Shown here piece by piece: positions 62,475-64,000 of a stretch of DNA of 64,000 nt. Source of the DNA: Cacconaster sp033811195 (lineage in GTDB: Bacteria > Bacteroidota > Bacteroidia > Bacteroidales > UBA932); the NCBI GenBank assembly GCA_033811195.1, contig JAPXOZ010000006.1:1-64000 (forward strand). The letters are read 5' to 3'. The first letter of the stretch is position 1; the number at the start of each line of letters is the position of its first letter. A model generated the notes under the pieces. That model was given only the letters and a program-made list of their open reading frames with translations, ran no database searches and was not told where the DNA came from. The position numbers were made by a program, and so were the translations under genes.

Positions 62475-63725
62475 ATGAATGTTTCAAGAAGAAAAGAACT
62501 CTTTCCTGAGGTTACCGATTTACAGTGGAATGACTGGAAATGGCAGGTAAAACACAGGATTGAGACTCTTGACCAGCTCAAAAAATATGTTAAACTTACT
62601 CCTGAGGAGGAAGAGGGTGTCAAAAAGACACTCTCTACTCTCAGGATGGCAATCACTCCTTATTACATTTCACTCATTCACCCTGACGATCCTCACGATC
62701 CCATTCGTAAGCAGGCAATTCCTACAGGTGCAGAGACGCATCAGTCGGCGGCGGACCTTCTCGACCCTCTACATGAGGATGAGGATTCCCCGACTCCAGG
62801 CCTCACTCACAGATATCCTGACAGAGTGCTGCTTCTTATCACCGATATGTGCTCAATGTACTGCCGTCACTGTACCAGAAGGCGTTTTGCAGGACAGAAG
62901 GATGCCGAGAGCCCCAGTGAGAGGATTGACAAGGCTATAGAGTACATTGCACGCACTCCTCAGGTGAGAGACGTACTGCTTTCCGGAGGTGATGCCCTTA
63001 TGGTCAGTGATGCGAAACTCGAAGATATTATCAAAAGGCTCCGTGCAATACCACATGTGGAGATTATCCGCATCGGCTCGAGAGTACCTGTGGTATGCCC
63101 GCAGCGTATAACCGATGATCTGGTCAACATGCTTAAGAAGTATCATCCCATATGGCTTAACACACACTTCAATCATCCCAACGAGGTGACTGAAGAGTCT
63201 GCCAGGGCTTGTGCGAGACTTGCAGATGCAGGCGTTCCTCTTGGAAACCAGTCTGTGCTTCTGCGTGGTATAAATGATTGCGTTCACGTAATGAAGAAAC
63301 TAGTTCACGAGCTTGTGAAGATACGTGTGCGTCCTTATTATATTTACCAGTGTGATCTTTCGATGGGTCTGGAGCATTTCCGTACCCCAGTTTCAAAGGG
63401 TATTGAAATTATGGAGGGTCTCAGAGGCCATACTTCCGGTTACGCTGTGCCTACTTTCGTTGTGGATGCTCCCGGTGGTGGCGGCAAAACGCCCGTTATG
63501 CCCCAGTATATAATATCGCAGGCTCCGGGTAAAGTTGTCCTGCGCAATTTTGAAGGGGTAATAACCACTTACACCGAGCCGGATGAGTATCATTTTGAAT
63601 GCAACTGTGAGGAGTGCCGCAAAGAGCGCAAGAAGCCACTAGAAGGAGTTGTTTCTCTGCTGGAGGGTCAGAAGATGGCAATTGAGCCTGCGTTCCTCCA
63701 ACGCAAGGAGCGCAGTAAGCACTAA
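62475..63725 (+). CDS. kamA: L-lysine 2,3-aminomutase
   Basis: The 416-residue radical SAM, PLP-dependent enzyme converts L-lysine to L-beta-lysine, the first step of lysine fermentation. The [4Fe-4S] motif is CSMYCRHC near residues 128-135, with LLSGGDALMV, IGSRVPVV and the PLP region near PTFVVDAPGGGGKTP. The C-terminal Cys pair in ECNCEECRK fits the zinc site of KamA. The length matches the clostridial enzyme. It is followed after four bases by kamB. Confidence 0.95.
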   Translation: MNVSRRKELFPEVTDLQWNDWKWQVKHRIETLDQLKKYVKLTPEEEEGVKKTLSTLRMAITPYYISLIHPDDPHDPIRKQAIPTGAETHQSAADLLDPLHEDEDSPTPGLTHRYPDRVLLLITDMCSMYCRHCTRRRFAGQKDAESPSERIDKAIEYIARTPQVRDVLLSGGDALMVSDAKLEDIIKRLRAIPHVEIIRIGSRVPVVCPQRITDDLVNMLKKYHPIWLNTHFNHPNEVTEESARACARLADAGVPLGNQSVLLRGINDCVHVMKKLVHELVKIRVRPYYIYQCDLSMGLEHFRTPVSKGIEIMEGLRGHTSGYAVPTFVVDAPGGGGKTPVMPQYIISQAPGKVVLRNFEGVITTYTEPDEYHFECNCEECRKERKKPLEGVVSLLEGQKMAIEPAFLQRKERSKH

Positions 63726-63729
63726 GATT

Positions 63730-64000
63730 ATGCCCTTTGTAGATGAGATACTCAAATACCGCAGCGTATCTATTGTCGGGCTTGAGAAGAATACAGGTAA
63801 GACTGAGTCTCTCAACTATATTATCAATAGACTGCCAATCGACTATTTTTCGGTGGCGGTGACATCAATCGGACTTGACGGGGAGTCACTGGATCAGGTG
63901 ACTTCCACTGCCAAACCCGAAATTACGATGAAAGAAGGAATGTTTTTCGGGACAAGCGAAAAACACTACCGTGAAAGAAAAATTCTTTCCGAGTTGTATG
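63730..64000 (+). CDS. kamB: KamB-like reactivase subunit of lysine 5,6-aminomutase (5' part)
   Basis: The first 90 codons are present and the gene runs off the right edge. It begins MPFVDEILKYRSVSIVGLEK with the P-loop GLEKNTGKTES (about residues 17-27). Such a P-loop near the N-terminus of the gene directly behind kamA is characteristic of KamB. KamB is thought, with the MutS-like KamC, to reactivate the B12-dependent lysine 5,6-aminomutase. The assignment is from position and the P-loop, and the truncated protein limits certainty. Confidence 0.75.
   Translation, partial: MPFVDEILKYRSVSIVGLEKNTGKTESLNYIINRLPIDYFSVAVTSIGLDGESLDQVTSTAKPEITMKEGMFFGTSEKHYRERKILSELY

Overview
The window looks like a chromosomal segment of a fermentative member of the Bacteroidales. 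The evidence is FimA/Mfa-type fimbrial genes, an Oar-like TonB-dependent receptor with a CarboxypepD-like N-terminus, ATP-type PEP carboxykinase, and many -7 promoter boxes of the Bacteroidetes form TAnnTTTG. A lysine-to-butyrate fermentation operon like those of Porphyromonas and its relatives adds support. No rRNA, tRNA, CRISPR array, phage or transposase was seen. The sequence alone does not fix the genus.

Layout. 1-5400: an AddB-like PD-(D/E)XK nuclease (cut by the left edge), divergent from aroB and a fused aroE-aroK. 5376-11556 (minus): a fimbrial operon with DUF3575 protein, OmpA-like lipoprotein, two fimbrillin-like lipoproteins, a FimB/Mfa2-like anchor and a small barrel protein. 11823-13106: rmuC. 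13163-19537 (minus): an envelope cluster with a LolA-like protein, two FtsX-type permeases, an ABC ATPase, a DUF1302-like outer-membrane protein and a secreted hydrolase. 19696-26852: a barrel protein, a DUF2202 lipoprotein, a very long fimbrillin/Ig-like lipoprotein, two small genes (one with two HTH-like halves) and a DUF1846 protein. 27133-32451 (minus): the TonB-dependent receptor and pckA. 32559-42223: recQ, kdsC, maf, valS, tatA, tatC, an ABC-F ATPase and rlmB. 42224-44191 (minus): ECF sigma factor, anti-sigma-like protein and a head-GIN protein. 44301-46579: dipeptidase, transaldolase-like aldolase and guanine deaminase. 46724-51265 (minus): serine hydrolase, cinA, pyrD and an XRE regulator. 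51888-59367: queA, acyl-CoA ligase, M28 peptidase, acyltransferase, OmpA lipoprotein and a second head-GIN protein. 59479 to the right edge: lysine fermentation (CoA-transferase alpha, kal, kce, kdd, kamA, partial kamB). The 5,6-aminomutase, the CoA-transferase beta subunit and later steps would lie beyond the edge.

The most unusual signal is a dispersed family of heptanucleotide tandem repeats whose variants share a core ACT (AGT on the other strand). Arrays lie directly behind the stop codons of pckA, cinA, guaD and a serine hydrolase, with a remnant behind recQ. They always have the G/T-rich strand in the mRNA sense. In pckA and cinA the repeat itself supplies the last sense codon(s) and the stop codon. 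A further set is embedded in frame in a fimbrillin gene, where three heptamers make a seven-residue peptide unit. A second signal is a cluster of seven TTACA-NN-TGTAA-like boxes in the long gap between the XRE regulator and queA. Several genes have a -7 box so close to the start codon that their mRNAs should have almost no leader.
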